A stretch of 64,000 nt of DNA from Salinisphaera sp963835375 (GCA_963835375.1 CAWIGB010000013.1:248001-312000), one strand, 5' to 3'. Positions 1 through 11,112 are shown, counted from the first letter of the stretch. Numbers and translations are program-made. Notes: generated by a model from the sequence alone, not told the origin.

Positions 1-267
1 CGCAATCGTCTTGTTGGCATAGAGCCCACCGGTCTTGAACGTCTGCTCGTCGGCATGGGTCGACGGCTTGAGCACCTGATGGCCGTCCCGCTCGTAGCGC
101 TCAAGCAGTTTCAGCGTACGACGCTCCTCGCTGTCGTCGTCGATGATGGTGAGCGCCGCGCCCGGCAGATGCCGGAGCACCGAGTCGGCACAGTTCCGGA
201 GGAACTTCGCGCGGTTGTACGAGAAGACGTAAACGCGCAGTCGAGCGGCTTGTTCAAGTTCGGTCAT
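1..267 (-). CDS. Family 2 glycosyltransferase, N-terminal part (runs off left edge)
   Basis: The minus strand is open from an ATG at 267 to the window edge, giving 89 residues with no stop. The start reads MTELEQAARLRVYVFSYNRA, followed by a stretch ending LTIIDDDSEE. A beta-strand, an N-R-x-x-x-L-x-x-C segment and an acidic run are typical of the nucleotide-sugar binding half of GT-A (GT2-like) enzymes. It is transcribed in the same direction as the LPS-core operon but lies 161 bases downstream of it and has its own -10-like TATAAT at 359-364. The acceptor cannot be known because the C-terminal half is missing. A role in cell-surface polysaccharide or LPS is inferred from the neighbours. Confidence 0.7.
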   Translation of the reverse strand, partial: MTELEQAARLRVYVFSYNRAKFLRNCADSVLRHLPGAALTIIDDDSEERRTLKLLERYERDGHQVLKPSTHADEQTFKTGGLYANKTIA

Positions 268-358
268 GTCGCAACGTGAAAAATGGTTCTCGTTTCGTCA
301 CTGACCGCGCGCCTCATGCTTAATGCAAAACTAACGCAGCCAAAACCCCAAGCTAATC

Positions 359-364
359 ATTATA
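359..364 (-). promoter_or_regulatory. Candidate -10 box (TATAAT) for the partial GT2 gene
   Basis: The minus strand carries a perfect TATAAT 92 bases upstream of the ATG at 267, in the AT-richest part of the gap between two genes. The expected -35 position shows only a weak match (GGCAGC), so this is a partial promoter call. Confidence 0.4.
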
Positions 365-428
365 GCGGCAACCATTCGAACGCTGCCGTGACGTCCGTTT
401 CCGCGCTGATGGCTCAGGCCGGGACCAC

Positions 429-1589
429 TCAAGGCCCAGCCAGCCCCGCAGCGCGATAAATGGCTATTGTGGCGTCGAAATTGGCCTGTCGCGTATTATC
501 GACGACCGACTCGTATCCCATTTCGGACAGGCGCGCACGTCGTTCAGCGGATTCGATCAGCGCGCCCATCTGCGCGCTCAACCCGGCGACGGAGGGCGCC
601 TCGGGCAAGTCGTCATAAACCGACCGCGGCAGACGCTCCATCGCGCCAACCCGGCGGGTCGACACCACCGGCACGCCGCAAGCCATGGCCTCCTGCACCA
701 CTTGGCCGAATTCCTCGAAGCGCGCGGGATGAACACAGATGTCGAGCGCATGGAAATAGCGCTCCGGCTGCTCGGTCGCGCCAACGAAATACAGACGATC
801 AGCAATACCAAGCTCGCGGGCCTGCTTTAGAAACTGGTGGTTGCCGGACTGCTTACCAAGCACGAGAACGCGCGTGCTGTCTCGAACCGGCGTCTCCAGC
901 GCGGCATAGGCCGCGAGCAGAATATCGAGTCCCCGCTTGATGAAATCGCCCGAGGTGACGAGGCCAAGCAACAGAGCGTCGCCACAACCGAGTTCGTCGC
1001 GCACGGTTTGCCGGTATCGCGCGCGGTCGGCGCGATTGAACTTCTCGGCACGATAGCCCGGATGCACGATCGGCAGGCGTGCCCGATCAACGCCGTAGCG
1101 CTCGGCCAGATCGTCCTGCATCAACGCCGAATTGCAGATGCATGAAACGAAACGGTCCTCGGCGAAGACGGCATCGTGGATCTCGGCCAGCCCGCCGACC
1201 GGGTCGAGCACGCGCCCGCTGGTGTATTCATGCGTCAGATGCAGGCAATTGTGCATCGACAGCACAGTCTGACGCGTGTTGTGGCCATGCCCGGCCACGA
1301 AGCCGTAACCGCCGGCGCGCACCATGGCATCGGCCCGGGCGGCAAACCAACGCCAGCGGTGTCGTTTGAACAGCGGCAGGCGCCGAATTCGACGCGGGCG
1401 CCCCATATCCGGAGTCACCCCCGCGCGATGCACTTTCTCGCCGATCAGATCGACGGCATAACCCTGCGCCGTGAAGGCGCGTGCATGGTCGGCGATCGTG
1501 TTGTTGGTGCCGCCGATATCGCCGATACCGCGGAAGACGATCGCGATGCGCTCGGGTACTCGACCGCGGTCGGAGTCGAGCCCTGTCAT
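429..1589 (-). CDS. Glycosyltransferase family 4 protein (LPS core type)
   Basis: This is a 386-residue GT-B glycosyltransferase. The N-terminal half begins with a GGTNNTIADHARAF segment of the kind that binds acceptor. The C-terminal half carries LGLVTSGDFIKRGLDILL and the donor-site motif EFGQVVQEAMACGVPVV, with the conserved glutamate typical of GT4 enzymes. It is the last gene of the overlapping minus-strand operon; its start overlaps the stop of the preceding gene by four bases (ATGA, 1586-1589). With hldD in the same operon, a role in adding a sugar to the LPS inner core is likely. Donor and acceptor cannot be read from the sequence. Confidence 0.85.
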   Translation of the reverse strand: MTGLDSDRGRVPERIAIVFRGIGDIGGTNNTIADHARAFTAQGYAVDLIGEKVHRAGVTPDMGRPRRIRRLPLFKRHRWRWFAARADAMVRAGGYGFVAGHGHNTRQTVLSMHNCLHLTHEYTSGRVLDPVGGLAEIHDAVFAEDRFVSCICNSALMQDDLAERYGVDRARLPIVHPGYRAEKFNRADRARYRQTVRDELGCGDALLLGLVTSGDFIKRGLDILLAAYAALETPVRDSTRVLVLGKQSGNHQFLKQARELGIADRLYFVGATEQPERYFHALDICVHPARFEEFGQVVQEAMACGVPVVSTRRVGAMERLPRSVYDDLPEAPSVAGLSAQMGALIESAERRARLSEMGYESVVDNTRQANFDATIAIYRAAGLAGP

Positions 1590-2809
1590 GCCGGATCGAG
1601 CTCGCCGTGATCGAGATATGCAGCGATCGCCCCCAGCGCATCGCGCACATGCTGCGTGAAATCGAAATGTTCATTCACCCGAGCCAGTCCATCGCGGCTG
1701 AGCCGCTCGTAGCGCGGTCGGTCGGCAATGAGCGCAGCCACGGCGTCGGCCAGCCGATCCGGCGCCAGCACTCGTGGTACGTCGATCGCATCCTCGGCCG
1801 GGTGGTAGACATAGGGCGGCAGGCCCTCGGCGCCGCCGCCGAGCTCGGCATAGATCGCCAGATCCTCGGTCGGCGCCAGACAGAGGCCACTGACATCTTG
1901 CGCCACCACTTCCACCAGCCCGTCGACCGCGCTCACGATCGCCGGCACGCCGTAGGCACTGGCTTCGATTGCAATCTGGCCGAACGGCTCGCGCAGCGCC
2001 GGATGCACGAGCAGATCGATGCTGCGGTAGAACGCCGCCATATCGGACACGAGACCATGAAACGTCACGGCATCGCCAAGCCCCAGCCGCGCGGCGAGAT
2101 GTTCGAGTGCGGCCTGTTCCGGGCCGGAACCCGCGATCGACAGGCTCACGGGCAGTCCACGCTCTCGCAGCATCGCGACCGCATGCAACGCAATCGCGGG
2201 GCCCTTGATCGGCACGAGCCGGGCGACCAGCCCGAGCCGCCATGCATTTCCCGGCGCGGGGCGCGGTACGGCGGTGAAGTCCACAAGGGACGGACGCAGC
2301 GCATTCGGAACCACCCGGACCTGACCGCGATAGCCCCAGCGCAGCTCCATCATCCGGCGCGCCGCGTAACTGTTCGCCAGGATGGCCTGTATGTGGTCGA
2401 TGAACCAGCTCTTGGCCGGGGTTACATCGGCGAACCAGCTCGCGCCTCGTTCCCAGTAGATGCAGTGCTCGGCACCGGCCGCCCGGAGCGTGTTCACGCT
2501 GTCGCGCAGGCGGTTCCAGATCACCACGCCATCCGCCCCGCTCTGGCGCAACAGCTGTGTCTGCCGAGCGCGCCTTACGGCCGGCGGCCATTTCGGCAAC
2601 TTGACCGCCCCGGCGTATTTCTCAAAATGCCGGCTCATGCCGGCCGGCAGGCGTTGTTCCACCAGCGGATGAATACGCCGCCCGCATGCGACCACGTCAG
2701 CCGGCGCCGCTCCCAGACGCGCGGCGGTGGCAACGAAATCTGCAAACTGCAGCTCGACACCACCGGCGCCGTCAAGGCTCACGTAATGAACAAGCCCGGG
2801 CGTGTTCAT
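1586..2809 (-). CDS. Glycosyltransferase family 4 protein, tandem paralogue 1
   Basis: The frame is open further upstream, but the ATG at 2809 (MNTPGLVHYVSLDGAGGVEL) is chosen. It overlaps the upstream stop as ATGA and lines up with the start of the neighbouring paralogue. The 407 residues form a GT-B fold: an acceptor half with a WNRLRDSVNTL segment, a donor half starting LGLVARLVPIKGPAIALHAV, and the late motif EPFGQIAIEASAYGVPAIV. It matches the next gene upstream in length, in the HYVSL-x4-GGVE start and in an unusual GLPPYVY insertion near residue 330. An LPS-core transferase role is inferred from the operon. Confidence 0.85.
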   Translation of the reverse strand: MNTPGLVHYVSLDGAGGVELQFADFVATAARLGAAPADVVACGRRIHPLVEQRLPAGMSRHFEKYAGAVKLPKWPPAVRRARQTQLLRQSGADGVVIWNRLRDSVNTLRAAGAEHCIYWERGASWFADVTPAKSWFIDHIQAILANSYAARRMMELRWGYRGQVRVVPNALRPSLVDFTAVPRPAPGNAWRLGLVARLVPIKGPAIALHAVAMLRERGLPVSLSIAGSGPEQAALEHLAARLGLGDAVTFHGLVSDMAAFYRSIDLLVHPALREPFGQIAIEASAYGVPAIVSAVDGLVEVVAQDVSGLCLAPTEDLAIYAELGGGAEGLPPYVYHPAEDAIDVPRVLAPDRLADAVAALIADRPRYERLSRDGLARVNEHFDFTQHVRDALGAIAAYLDHGELDPA

Positions 2810-4029
2810 GCGCTGGCCTCCAGCGTGCCGCTGGCGTGGTATTCCCGCGCGGCCGCAATCACCCGATCGACATGGCGATCGAAGCCGAACCGAGCAGCCA
2901 TGCGCGCGACGCCGGCGGCGCTCATCGCGGCGTAACGTCTGCGATCGACCACCAGTGCCGCAATTGCATCGGCGAGCGCGGCTGGCTCGCACACCCGCGG
3001 AGCCACGACGCGGTCCTCGTCCGGTGCATAGACATAGGGCGGCAGCCCGTCGTTGTGGCCGCCGAGCTGTTGATGGCGCGCCAGATCACCGGTGGGCACC
3101 ACGCAACGGCCGGTCTCGCCGTCGGCCACCACCTCCGGCAAGCCGTCGATTGCGGTACAGACCACGGGCACGCCGGCCGCCTGGGCTTCGGCCGCGACCA
3201 TGCCGAATGGCTCGCGCAACGCCGTATGCACAAAGATATCGATATCGGCAAAGAACCCGTCCATGTCACCGACCGCGCCACGAAAACACAGGCGGTCGGT
3301 CAGATCGAGTTCGCGCGCCTGGGCCTCGAGCTGCGAACGCAACGGGCCATCGCCGGCGATATCCAGTCGGGCGTCGACACCCCGCGAGATCAGCTCGGCC
3401 AGCATATGCAGCGCGACGCACACGGCCTTGATCGGGACCAGCCGACAGGCCATGCCGAGACGCAACGGCGATGACACATCGCCGCGGATCGTGGCCGCTC
3501 TCTCGGTGTTCACGCCGTTCGGACAGACCCGAACCACGCCGTCGTAGTCCCAGCGTTGTTCCAGCATGCGGCGTGCAGCGAATGAATTGCAGACCACCGC
3601 GGGCAGGCGCGACAACGCGGCACGCTTGGCCTCGTCCTCGCCATACAGCCACGCCGAACCGTGCTCCCAGTACAGACACCGGCGCGGTCCGAGCGCGTCG
3701 AGCACCCGATTCTGTTGACCGAGGCGATTCCAGAGCAAGGCGACGTCCGGGTCCTGTCGCCGTGCGATCCAGCGATTCCGCCAGGCGCGCAGTATTCGGG
3801 GCTGGCGCGGCAGCGCCTGCCCGAGCACATTCTTTTCCAGACGATGATCGGCGAGTTCGGTCAGCACGGACCGGTTCTGCGGGTGTACCCGCTTGCTGCA
3901 GATCACCGCACTTTGACGGATATCGGCCCGCCCCGCGGCTGCGATCACGAAGCGGCGGAACTGCCGTTCGACGCCGCCCAACTCGGACAGGCTGACGTAG
4001 TGCGCGATGGCAAGCGGGCTGTCCACCAC
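2806..4029 (-). CDS. Glycosyltransferase family 4 protein, tandem paralogue 2
   Basis: A 407-residue GT-B enzyme starting at GTG 4029. The preceding hldD stop TAG shares its last base with this GTG. It begins with the same HYVSLSELGGVERQF pattern as the next gene. It has a donor domain with RLGMACRLVPIKAVCVALH, DIFVHTALREPFGMVAAEA and a GLPPYVYAPDEDRVVAPRV segment that the paralogue shares as GLPPYVYHPAEDAIDVPRV. Equal length and co-linear motifs show a tandem duplication followed by divergence. The pair probably adds two successive, similar sugars, but this is inference. Confidence 0.85.
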   Translation of the reverse strand: MVDSPLAIAHYVSLSELGGVERQFRRFVIAAAGRADIRQSAVICSKRVHPQNRSVLTELADHRLEKNVLGQALPRQPRILRAWRNRWIARRQDPDVALLWNRLGQQNRVLDALGPRRCLYWEHGSAWLYGEDEAKRAALSRLPAVVCNSFAARRMLEQRWDYDGVVRVCPNGVNTERAATIRGDVSSPLRLGMACRLVPIKAVCVALHMLAELISRGVDARLDIAGDGPLRSQLEAQARELDLTDRLCFRGAVGDMDGFFADIDIFVHTALREPFGMVAAEAQAAGVPVVCTAIDGLPEVVADGETGRCVVPTGDLARHQQLGGHNDGLPPYVYAPDEDRVVAPRVCEPAALADAIAALVVDRRRYAAMSAAGVARMAARFGFDRHVDRVIAAAREYHASGTLEASA

Positions 4030-4976
4030 TAGCCGTGTTCGGCCAGCCAGTCGAGATAGCGCGGCACGCCCCGCTCCACCGGCATGAACGCGCTCGGGTA
4101 ACCGGCCGCCTGCAACGCGCTCATATCGGCTTCGGTAAAGCTCTGATAGTGACCGACCAGCGATTGCGGGAAGTCGATATAGCGTTTCTCACCGCGCCCA
4201 TGCCAGCCGATCACGGCGTCCGCGACCTCGTTGAAGGTCTGCGATCGACCGGTGCCGCAATTGAAGATGCCCGAGACCTGCGGGTTGTCGAACAGCCAGA
4301 GGTTGACCGCGACCACGTCATCGACATGGATGAAGTCGCGGCGTTGCTCGCCACTGCCGTAGCCGTCCGAGCCGGCGAACAGCCGGCATTCTCCGTCCTC
4401 GGCGACCTGGTTGGAAAAATGCCGGGCCACGCTCGCCATGCGCCCTTTGTGTCCTTCCCGCGGGCCATAGACGTTGAAGTAGCGCAGGCCAACCACCTGC
4501 GAATGCCTCGCCTTGGCCCGGGCCCGAACATACTGATCGAAGGCGAACTTCGAGAACGCGTACATGTTGAGCGGTTTCTCGGCCTGGCGACGTTCGACGA
4601 AATCGGGGCCCATGCCATAGACCGAGGCCGATGAGGCATAGATCAAAGGCACGCGATGCTGGGCGCACCAGGCGTGCAGCGTCTTTGAATACGTGAAGTT
4701 GCGCGCCATGACGTAGCGCCCGTCCCATTCGGTGGTGTCCGAACAGGCGCCCTGGTGAAACACGGCGTCGACGCCCCGGGGCATGTCGTCAGCGGCCATG
4801 CGGCGCTCGAGCTCGTCGTATTCGAGATAATCCGAAAATTCGAGATCGGCCAGGTTCAGGCATTTATGACCGTCGACCAGATCATCGACGATCAGAATGT
4901 CGCGGATACCGCGGGCATTGAGCCCGGCGACGATGTTGCTGCCAATGAATCCGGCGGCCCCGGTCACGATAATCAT
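4029..4976 (-). CDS. hldD: ADP-L-glycero-D-manno-heptose 6-epimerase
   Basis: HldD converts ADP-D-glycero-D-manno-heptose to the L,D form used to build the LPS inner core. The 315 residues begin with the Rossmann motif TGAAGFIGSN and carry ILIVDDLVDGHKCLNL. The catalytic YxxxK is Tyr139/Lys143 (MYAFSKFAFD), with serines 115-116 nearby, and GLRYFNVYGPREGHKGRMAS is typical of this family. Length agrees with the usual 310-330 residues. Its start overlaps the upstream glycosyltransferase stop (ATGA) and its stop overlaps the downstream GTG, so it is translationally coupled within the glnE–LPS operon. Confidence 0.97.
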   Translation of the reverse strand: MIIVTGAAGFIGSNIVAGLNARGIRDILIVDDLVDGHKCLNLADLEFSDYLEYDELERRMAADDMPRGVDAVFHQGACSDTTEWDGRYVMARNFTYSKTLHAWCAQHRVPLIYASSASVYGMGPDFVERRQAEKPLNMYAFSKFAFDQYVRARAKARHSQVVGLRYFNVYGPREGHKGRMASVARHFSNQVAEDGECRLFAGSDGYGSGEQRRDFIHVDDVVAVNLWLFDNPQVSGIFNCGTGRSQTFNEVADAVIGWHGRGEKRYIDFPQSLVGHYQSFTEADMSALQAAGYPSAFMPVERGVPRYLDWLAEHG

Positions 4977-6058
4977 GTCGATGGATCCTCTTGCGACAAA
5001 CCTGCCACGTCCGCGCCGATATCTGCGTACCAGCGCCGATAGCGCTCGGCCATGGCCGCGGCAGTATAACCGGCCACACGCTCACGGCCGGCCGCCGCGA
5101 GACGCTCGGCCAGCACCGGGTCGGCGCGCAGGCGCTGCACGGCAGACGCGAGAGCGTACGCATCGCCCGGCGGCACGAGCAATCCGTTGATCTCGTGCTC
5201 GATGATTTCAGGAATGCCATCGACGGCGCTGGCCACGATCGGCAGCCCCGCCTGCATTGCATCCAGCAGCGTGGACCCGAGACCTTCGTGACGCGACGGG
5301 AAGACGAAGATGTCGAGCGCAGCCAGATGATCGCCTACGTTGTCGACATGGCCCGTGAAGATGACGCGCGAATCGCGCGCTCCGGCGGCCCGCAGATCCG
5401 CCTCATCCCGGCCGCCGCCCACCAGCACGAATCGCCAGTCGCTTTCGGGCAGCCGTGCCGTGGCGGCCAGGGTGTCGTGCTGGCCTTTCTGGGAATCATC
5501 GAGGGCACCGACCTGTCCGACAATGCAGGCCCCGCCCCACGCCGCGCGCAACGAGTCGGCCACCTCTCGATTGATCGGCAATGTGGCCGCCGCACTGGGA
5601 ATACGGGTGACGGCGAGGCCGGGCAGATAGTCGGTCATGACGCGCCCTATGGCGTCGGACAACACCGCGACACCGGCCGCGCGACGATACATGGCGCGGG
5701 TTCCGCGGGATCCGCTCGGCCGGTTGTCCACGCGCCGCGTGATGACATACGGCGCGCCGCCCCATCGGTTTGCTGCATGAGCAAAATGGGCGCCCTGGCC
5801 GTCATGGGCATGCAGCAGAGCACCCCGGGCCTTGCCGGCATGCGCGACGAACGGCCTGCCGATGGCGAGGATCTCCAGATTCGGCACACCGGCGAGCCGG
5901 TCGATCAACGGTTGGTCGCGACGACCCATGAAACGCTGTGGCATGCCCCACGCAGCCAGCTCGCGGATCAGGAGCTCGGTCTGGCGCTCGCCGCCGCGAA
6001 AACCGCGAGCGAGATTGACGTGCGTCAGTACACGCGCGCCCGGCGTCTTTTGAGTCAC
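4973..6058 (-). CDS. Glycosyltransferase family 4 protein
   Basis: A 361-residue GT-B glycosyltransferase. The start is GTG 6058, which overlaps the glnE stop as GTGA. The N-terminus VLTHVNLARGFRGGERQTEL is an acceptor-side loop. The donor domain contains VGQVGALDDSQKGQHDTL, FVLVGGGRDEADL, VIFTGHVDN and FPSRHEGLGSTLLDAMQAGLP, the EX7E-like signature of GT4. This resembles heptosyl/hexosyl transferases of LPS assembly but the sugar cannot be assigned. Its place between glnE and hldD supports an inner-core role. Confidence 0.85.
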   Translation of the reverse strand: MTQKTPGARVLTHVNLARGFRGGERQTELLIRELAAWGMPQRFMGRRDQPLIDRLAGVPNLEILAIGRPFVAHAGKARGALLHAHDGQGAHFAHAANRWGGAPYVITRRVDNRPSGSRGTRAMYRRAAGVAVLSDAIGRVMTDYLPGLAVTRIPSAAATLPINREVADSLRAAWGGACIVGQVGALDDSQKGQHDTLAATARLPESDWRFVLVGGGRDEADLRAAGARDSRVIFTGHVDNVGDHLAALDIFVFPSRHEGLGSTLLDAMQAGLPIVASAVDGIPEIIEHEINGLLVPPGDAYALASAVQRLRADPVLAERLAAAGRERVAGYTAAAMAERYRRWYADIGADVAGLSQEDPST

Positions 6059-8868
6059 GGAGATGCGCCTTCGGCATCCGCCGAATCGTCAGCGCAGGCG
6101 CCTGCCGACTGATCGATCCAACGCGCCCACAGGTCGGCGACCGCCTGACGCTCCGGTTCACGCCGACTATCGCGATCGATCATCGCACGCTGGCCTTGCA
6201 AGGCGGCAGCATGCACCACGCGCCGGTAATCGCGATAGGCGCGGGTCATCGTGCGGATATCCTCGTAGCTCGCATACCGGGCCGACTCCATCGTCTCCAG
6301 AATTCGAATCGCATCGGTGAAGACGAGCAGCTCCGGGCAGTCGTGGCCGTAGGCCAACGCGGCGTACTGAGCCATGAACTCGATATCGATCAGCCCGCCG
6401 GGCATCTGTTTGACGTCCCAGCGCTCGTCGGTGGTCTCGTCCTTAACCTCGCGCATGCGCCGCCGCATCGAGCGAACCTCGGCGGCCAGCGCCGACGGAT
6501 CGCGCTTTCTGGCCAGCAGTTCGCGACGCAGTGCCGCGAATCGCGCACCGAGGGCTGTGTCCCCGGCGACCGGGCGCGCCCGTACCAGCGCCTGGTGTTC
6601 CCAGGTCCAGGCCTGCTCGCGCTGATAACGAGCGAATGCCTCGATATGCGTGACCATGAGACCGGCATTGCCCGACGGCCGCAGGCGCATGTCGATCTCG
6701 TAGGCGCGCCCGGCCGGCGTGGCGGTCGACAGGATATGGATGAGTCGCTGGGCGAGTCGGGTGAAAAAGACCTGGTGCGTCAGCTCGCGCGGCCCGCCTT
6801 GTGTTGCAGCTTCCGACGGGCTGTCGTAAACGAAGACCAGATCGAGATCCGAGGTGTAGCCCAGCTCCAACCCACCGAGCTTGCCATACGCGACCACCGC
6901 GAACGGGGCTCGCCGACCGTCGACGCGGGGCTCACCGTAGCGATCGCTCATCTGATCCCACGCCATGCCCAGCGCCGCCTCGAGCACCACCTCGGCCAAC
7001 GCGGTCAGATGATCGGACACGATCATCAACGGCATGGCATTGGTGACATCGGCCGCCGCGATACGCAGCATGGCTTTCTGCGTGAACCGGCGCAGCGCGT
7101 TCATGCGCTGGTCGAGATCCAGTGGTTCAAACGCAGCCAGATCCTCGGCCAGCTCCGTCGTCAGTTCCGACCGGCGCGGCGGATGATAGAGCTGACGCGG
7201 ATCGAGAAACGAATCGAGCAGCGCGGGCTGCTCGGCAATGCGCACGGTGATCCATTCGCTCGCGCCGCACAAGCGCATGAGCGTCGACAGCGCCGCCGGG
7301 TATTCCACCAGGAGCGCGATGTAGTTGCTGCGCCCGATGATCTCGCTGATCACCGACAATGTCCGTCGCACCGATCGCTCGGGCACGTCGGTGTTCGCCG
7401 AGGCCACGATGACGGCCGGAATCAGCTCGCCAAGCCAACGTCGACCCCGTGCTTCGAGAATGCGATAGCGGCGCTGATCCTTGAGGTCGATCAAGGCCTG
7501 GCGTACCGCTGCGGTATCTTCAATGCCGTAGCGCTCGAGCAGATCGTCGGCCTCGGCGTCGGACACTGTGTCGTCCCAGAGCGCTTCGAGGGCGGCATGC
7601 TCACGGTCGCTCGCATCGAGCTTATCCTTGGAATCGGGAGCGGCAAAGACCTGCTCGAACAGCGCGTGGACCTCGCTGCGCACCCGCTCGGTCTCGGCGG
7701 CCAGGATTTCGCCTTCGGCCATGTCCATGGCCCGCGCGAGCCGCTTGCGCTCATCGGCATCCTCGGGAAACTCGTGGGTCTGGCGATCGTCGACCATCTG
7801 CAGCCGATTCTCCAGCCGCCGCAGAAAAACATAGCCCGCGTCCAGTCGCTCAGCCGTTTCGGCCGACAGATGACCGCTTTCGGCCAGCTTAGCCAGCGTC
7901 GGCCGCAGTCGATTGTCCTGCAACTCGGGTTCCTGGCCACCCCGGACGAGCTGAAAGACCTGCACCAGGAACTCGATTTCGCGGATACCGCCGTAGCCGA
8001 GCTTCACGTCGGCCTGTGAATCGCGCCGGGCGACCTGGCGATCTATCATCGCCTTCATCTCGCGGATCGACTCGAACGCGCCGTAGTCGAGGTAGCGTCG
8101 ATAGACAAACGGCCGCAGTGTATCGATCAGGCGTTGGCCGCCTTCGATGTCGCCGGCCACCGGGCGAGCCTTGATCCACGCGTAGCGCTCCCACTCTCGC
8201 CCGTGCGCCTGGTAGTACTGCTCCATCGCTGCGATCGACCCGACCAGCGCGCCCGCGTCGCCGAACGGCCGAAGGCGGGTGTCGACACGATAGACAAACC
8301 CGTCCGACGTGGTTTCGGACAACAGCTTCACCATGCGCTGTGCAACGCGCCGGAAGTAAGCGGCCGTATCAAGGTCAGCATCGACCTCCATGCCACGCGA
8401 GCCATCGAAAGCAAAGATCAGATCAATATCGGAGGAGAAATTCAGCTCGCGGCCGCCCAGCTTACCCATGCCAATGATGATCAGACGAACCGCCTCGCCC
8501 TCCCGATCGCGCATCACACCATAACGCTCGGCGATTTCAGCCTCGGCCTGGCGCAGCGCATATTCGATGCATTGATCTGCCAGCGCCGAGAGTTGCGCAA
8601 GTACTCGATCCAGGCCATCCATACCGGCCAAATCACGGCAGGCGATTTCCACAAGATAAGCGTTGCGCGCCCGCCGCAGACCGACGCCGGGATCCGTCTC
8701 GCGGCGTTGGCTGGCCCGGCGATCCACATCGATCGCCAGAGGCTCGGCCGGCCGGGTCATGGCTTGGGCCTCCCAGTCCGACGCGGCGTCCGGATGGTGG
8801 CTATACCAACGCGCAACGAAGTCACTCAATTCGCGTGGGTCGATCGCAGTGTGTTCTGGGACGGCCAA
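6055..8868 (-). CDS. glnE: Bifunctional glutamine synthetase adenylyltransferase / adenylyl-removing enzyme
   Basis: GlnE attaches AMP to, or removes it from, glutamine synthetase in response to PII and glutamine. The 937 residues contain the two expected nucleotidyltransferase domains. The adenylyl-removase site is GMGKLGGRELN with Asp147 and Asp149; the adenylyltransferase site is AYGKLGGLELGYTSDLDLVF at 660-679 with Asp674 and Asp676. GGIREIEF and GGLIDIEF follow, as in the family. The start is a TTG at 8868 with AAGGA eleven bases upstream; no ATG or GTG is available before an in-frame stop at 8917. It heads the LPS-core operon, an association also known from Pseudomonas (glnE near waa genes). 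Confidence 0.96.
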   Translation of the reverse strand: MAVPEHTAIDPRELSDFVARWYSHHPDAASDWEAQAMTRPAEPLAIDVDRRASQRRETDPGVGLRRARNAYLVEIACRDLAGMDGLDRVLAQLSALADQCIEYALRQAEAEIAERYGVMRDREGEAVRLIIIGMGKLGGRELNFSSDIDLIFAFDGSRGMEVDADLDTAAYFRRVAQRMVKLLSETTSDGFVYRVDTRLRPFGDAGALVGSIAAMEQYYQAHGREWERYAWIKARPVAGDIEGGQRLIDTLRPFVYRRYLDYGAFESIREMKAMIDRQVARRDSQADVKLGYGGIREIEFLVQVFQLVRGGQEPELQDNRLRPTLAKLAESGHLSAETAERLDAGYVFLRRLENRLQMVDDRQTHEFPEDADERKRLARAMDMAEGEILAAETERVRSEVHALFEQVFAAPDSKDKLDASDREHAALEALWDDTVSDAEADDLLERYGIEDTAAVRQALIDLKDQRRYRILEARGRRWLGELIPAVIVASANTDVPERSVRRTLSVISEIIGRSNYIALLVEYPAALSTLMRLCGASEWITVRIAEQPALLDSFLDPRQLYHPPRRSELTTELAEDLAAFEPLDLDQRMNALRRFTQKAMLRIAAADVTNAMPLMIVSDHLTALAEVVLEAALGMAWDQMSDRYGEPRVDGRRAPFAVVAYGKLGGLELGYTSDLDLVFVYDSPSEAATQGGPRELTHQVFFTRLAQRLIHILSTATPAGRAYEIDMRLRPSGNAGLMVTHIEAFARYQREQAWTWEHQALVRARPVAGDTALGARFAALRRELLARKRDPSALAAEVRSMRRRMREVKDETTDERWDVKQMPGGLIDIEFMAQYAALAYGHDCPELLVFTDAIRILETMESARYASYEDIRTMTRAYRDYRRVVHAAALQGQRAMIDRDSRREPERQAVADLWARWIDQSAGACADDSADAEGASP

Positions 8869-9057
8869 GAGCGCTTTTCCTTCGATCGGCGTGATGCGGA
8901 TGGCATCGATTCTGTCTTATTCGGCGCGCCCAACTCCAGTCAGAGCGCGCCCCGCCGGCGTGGCCGAGCTGTTTCGATGGCTCGCGCGTCCGTTCGCGCC
9001 GCCTACACCGTATGCGCCGCGCGCCCTCCGACCCGGAGAGCGACAACCGCGACGAAC

Positions 9058-9089
9058 AAAAAAAAGCCCCGCACGAGGCGGGGCTTTTT
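9058..9089 (-). terminator. Intrinsic terminator downstream of groESL
   Basis: A 7-bp G/C stem (GCCCCGC / GCGGGGC) with an ACGAG loop is flanked by an A-run at 9058-9065 and a T-run at 9085-9089. It lies 30 bases past the groEL stop and gives the minus-strand transcript a U-run. The symmetry means it could also stop plus-strand transcripts. Confidence 0.9.
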
Positions 9090-9118
9090 CTGGCTCGCAT
9101 TGGGCGAGACGGAATGAT

Positions 9119-10765
<1,647 letters not shown>

Positions 10766-10824
10766 TGCTAGTTATCCTTGATTCGTTGATTGGTGGTTGA
10801 CTGATGGATGCGCCAGAGGGGCTG

Positions 10825-11112
10825 TTAACCCAGCACCGCCAGGATGTCGTCCTCGCGCATCACGACGACTTCGTCGCCGTCGACCTTGATCTCGGTACCC
10901 GAGAACTTGCCGAACATCACCGTATCGCCGACCTTGACTTCAGGCTTACGGACCTCGCCATTGTCCAGCGGCTTGCCATTGCCGACCGCGACCACTTCGC
11001 CGCGCTGCGGCTTCTCGGCCGCGGAATCGGGAATGACGATGCCCCCGGCCGTCTTCTGCTCTTCTTCGATCCGCTTGATTACGACGCGGTCATGTAGAGG
11101 ACGGATATTCAT
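10825..11112 (-). CDS. groS: Co-chaperonin GroES (10 kDa)
   Basis: GroES caps the GroEL ring. The 95 residues begin MNIRPLHDRVVIKRIEEEQK and contain the mobile loop with TAGGIVIPDSA, GKPLDNGEVR and the closing segment DEVVVMREDDILAVLG. The ATG at 11112 is preceded by GAGGAGAAGGGTGGC, a strong ribosome binding site, so the longer upstream extension of the frame is not used. It is the first gene of groESL. Confidence 0.98.
   Translation of the reverse strand: MNIRPLHDRVVIKRIEEEQKTAGGIVIPDSAAEKPQRGEVVAVGNGKPLDNGEVRKPEVKVGDTVMFGKFSGTEIKVDGDEVVVMREDDILAVLG

Noticed and set aside
467..3547. Several long plus-strand open frames opposite the glycosyltransferase genes
   Set aside because: They are shadows of the minus-strand genes, Arg/Pro-rich, without family motifs or ribosome binding sites.
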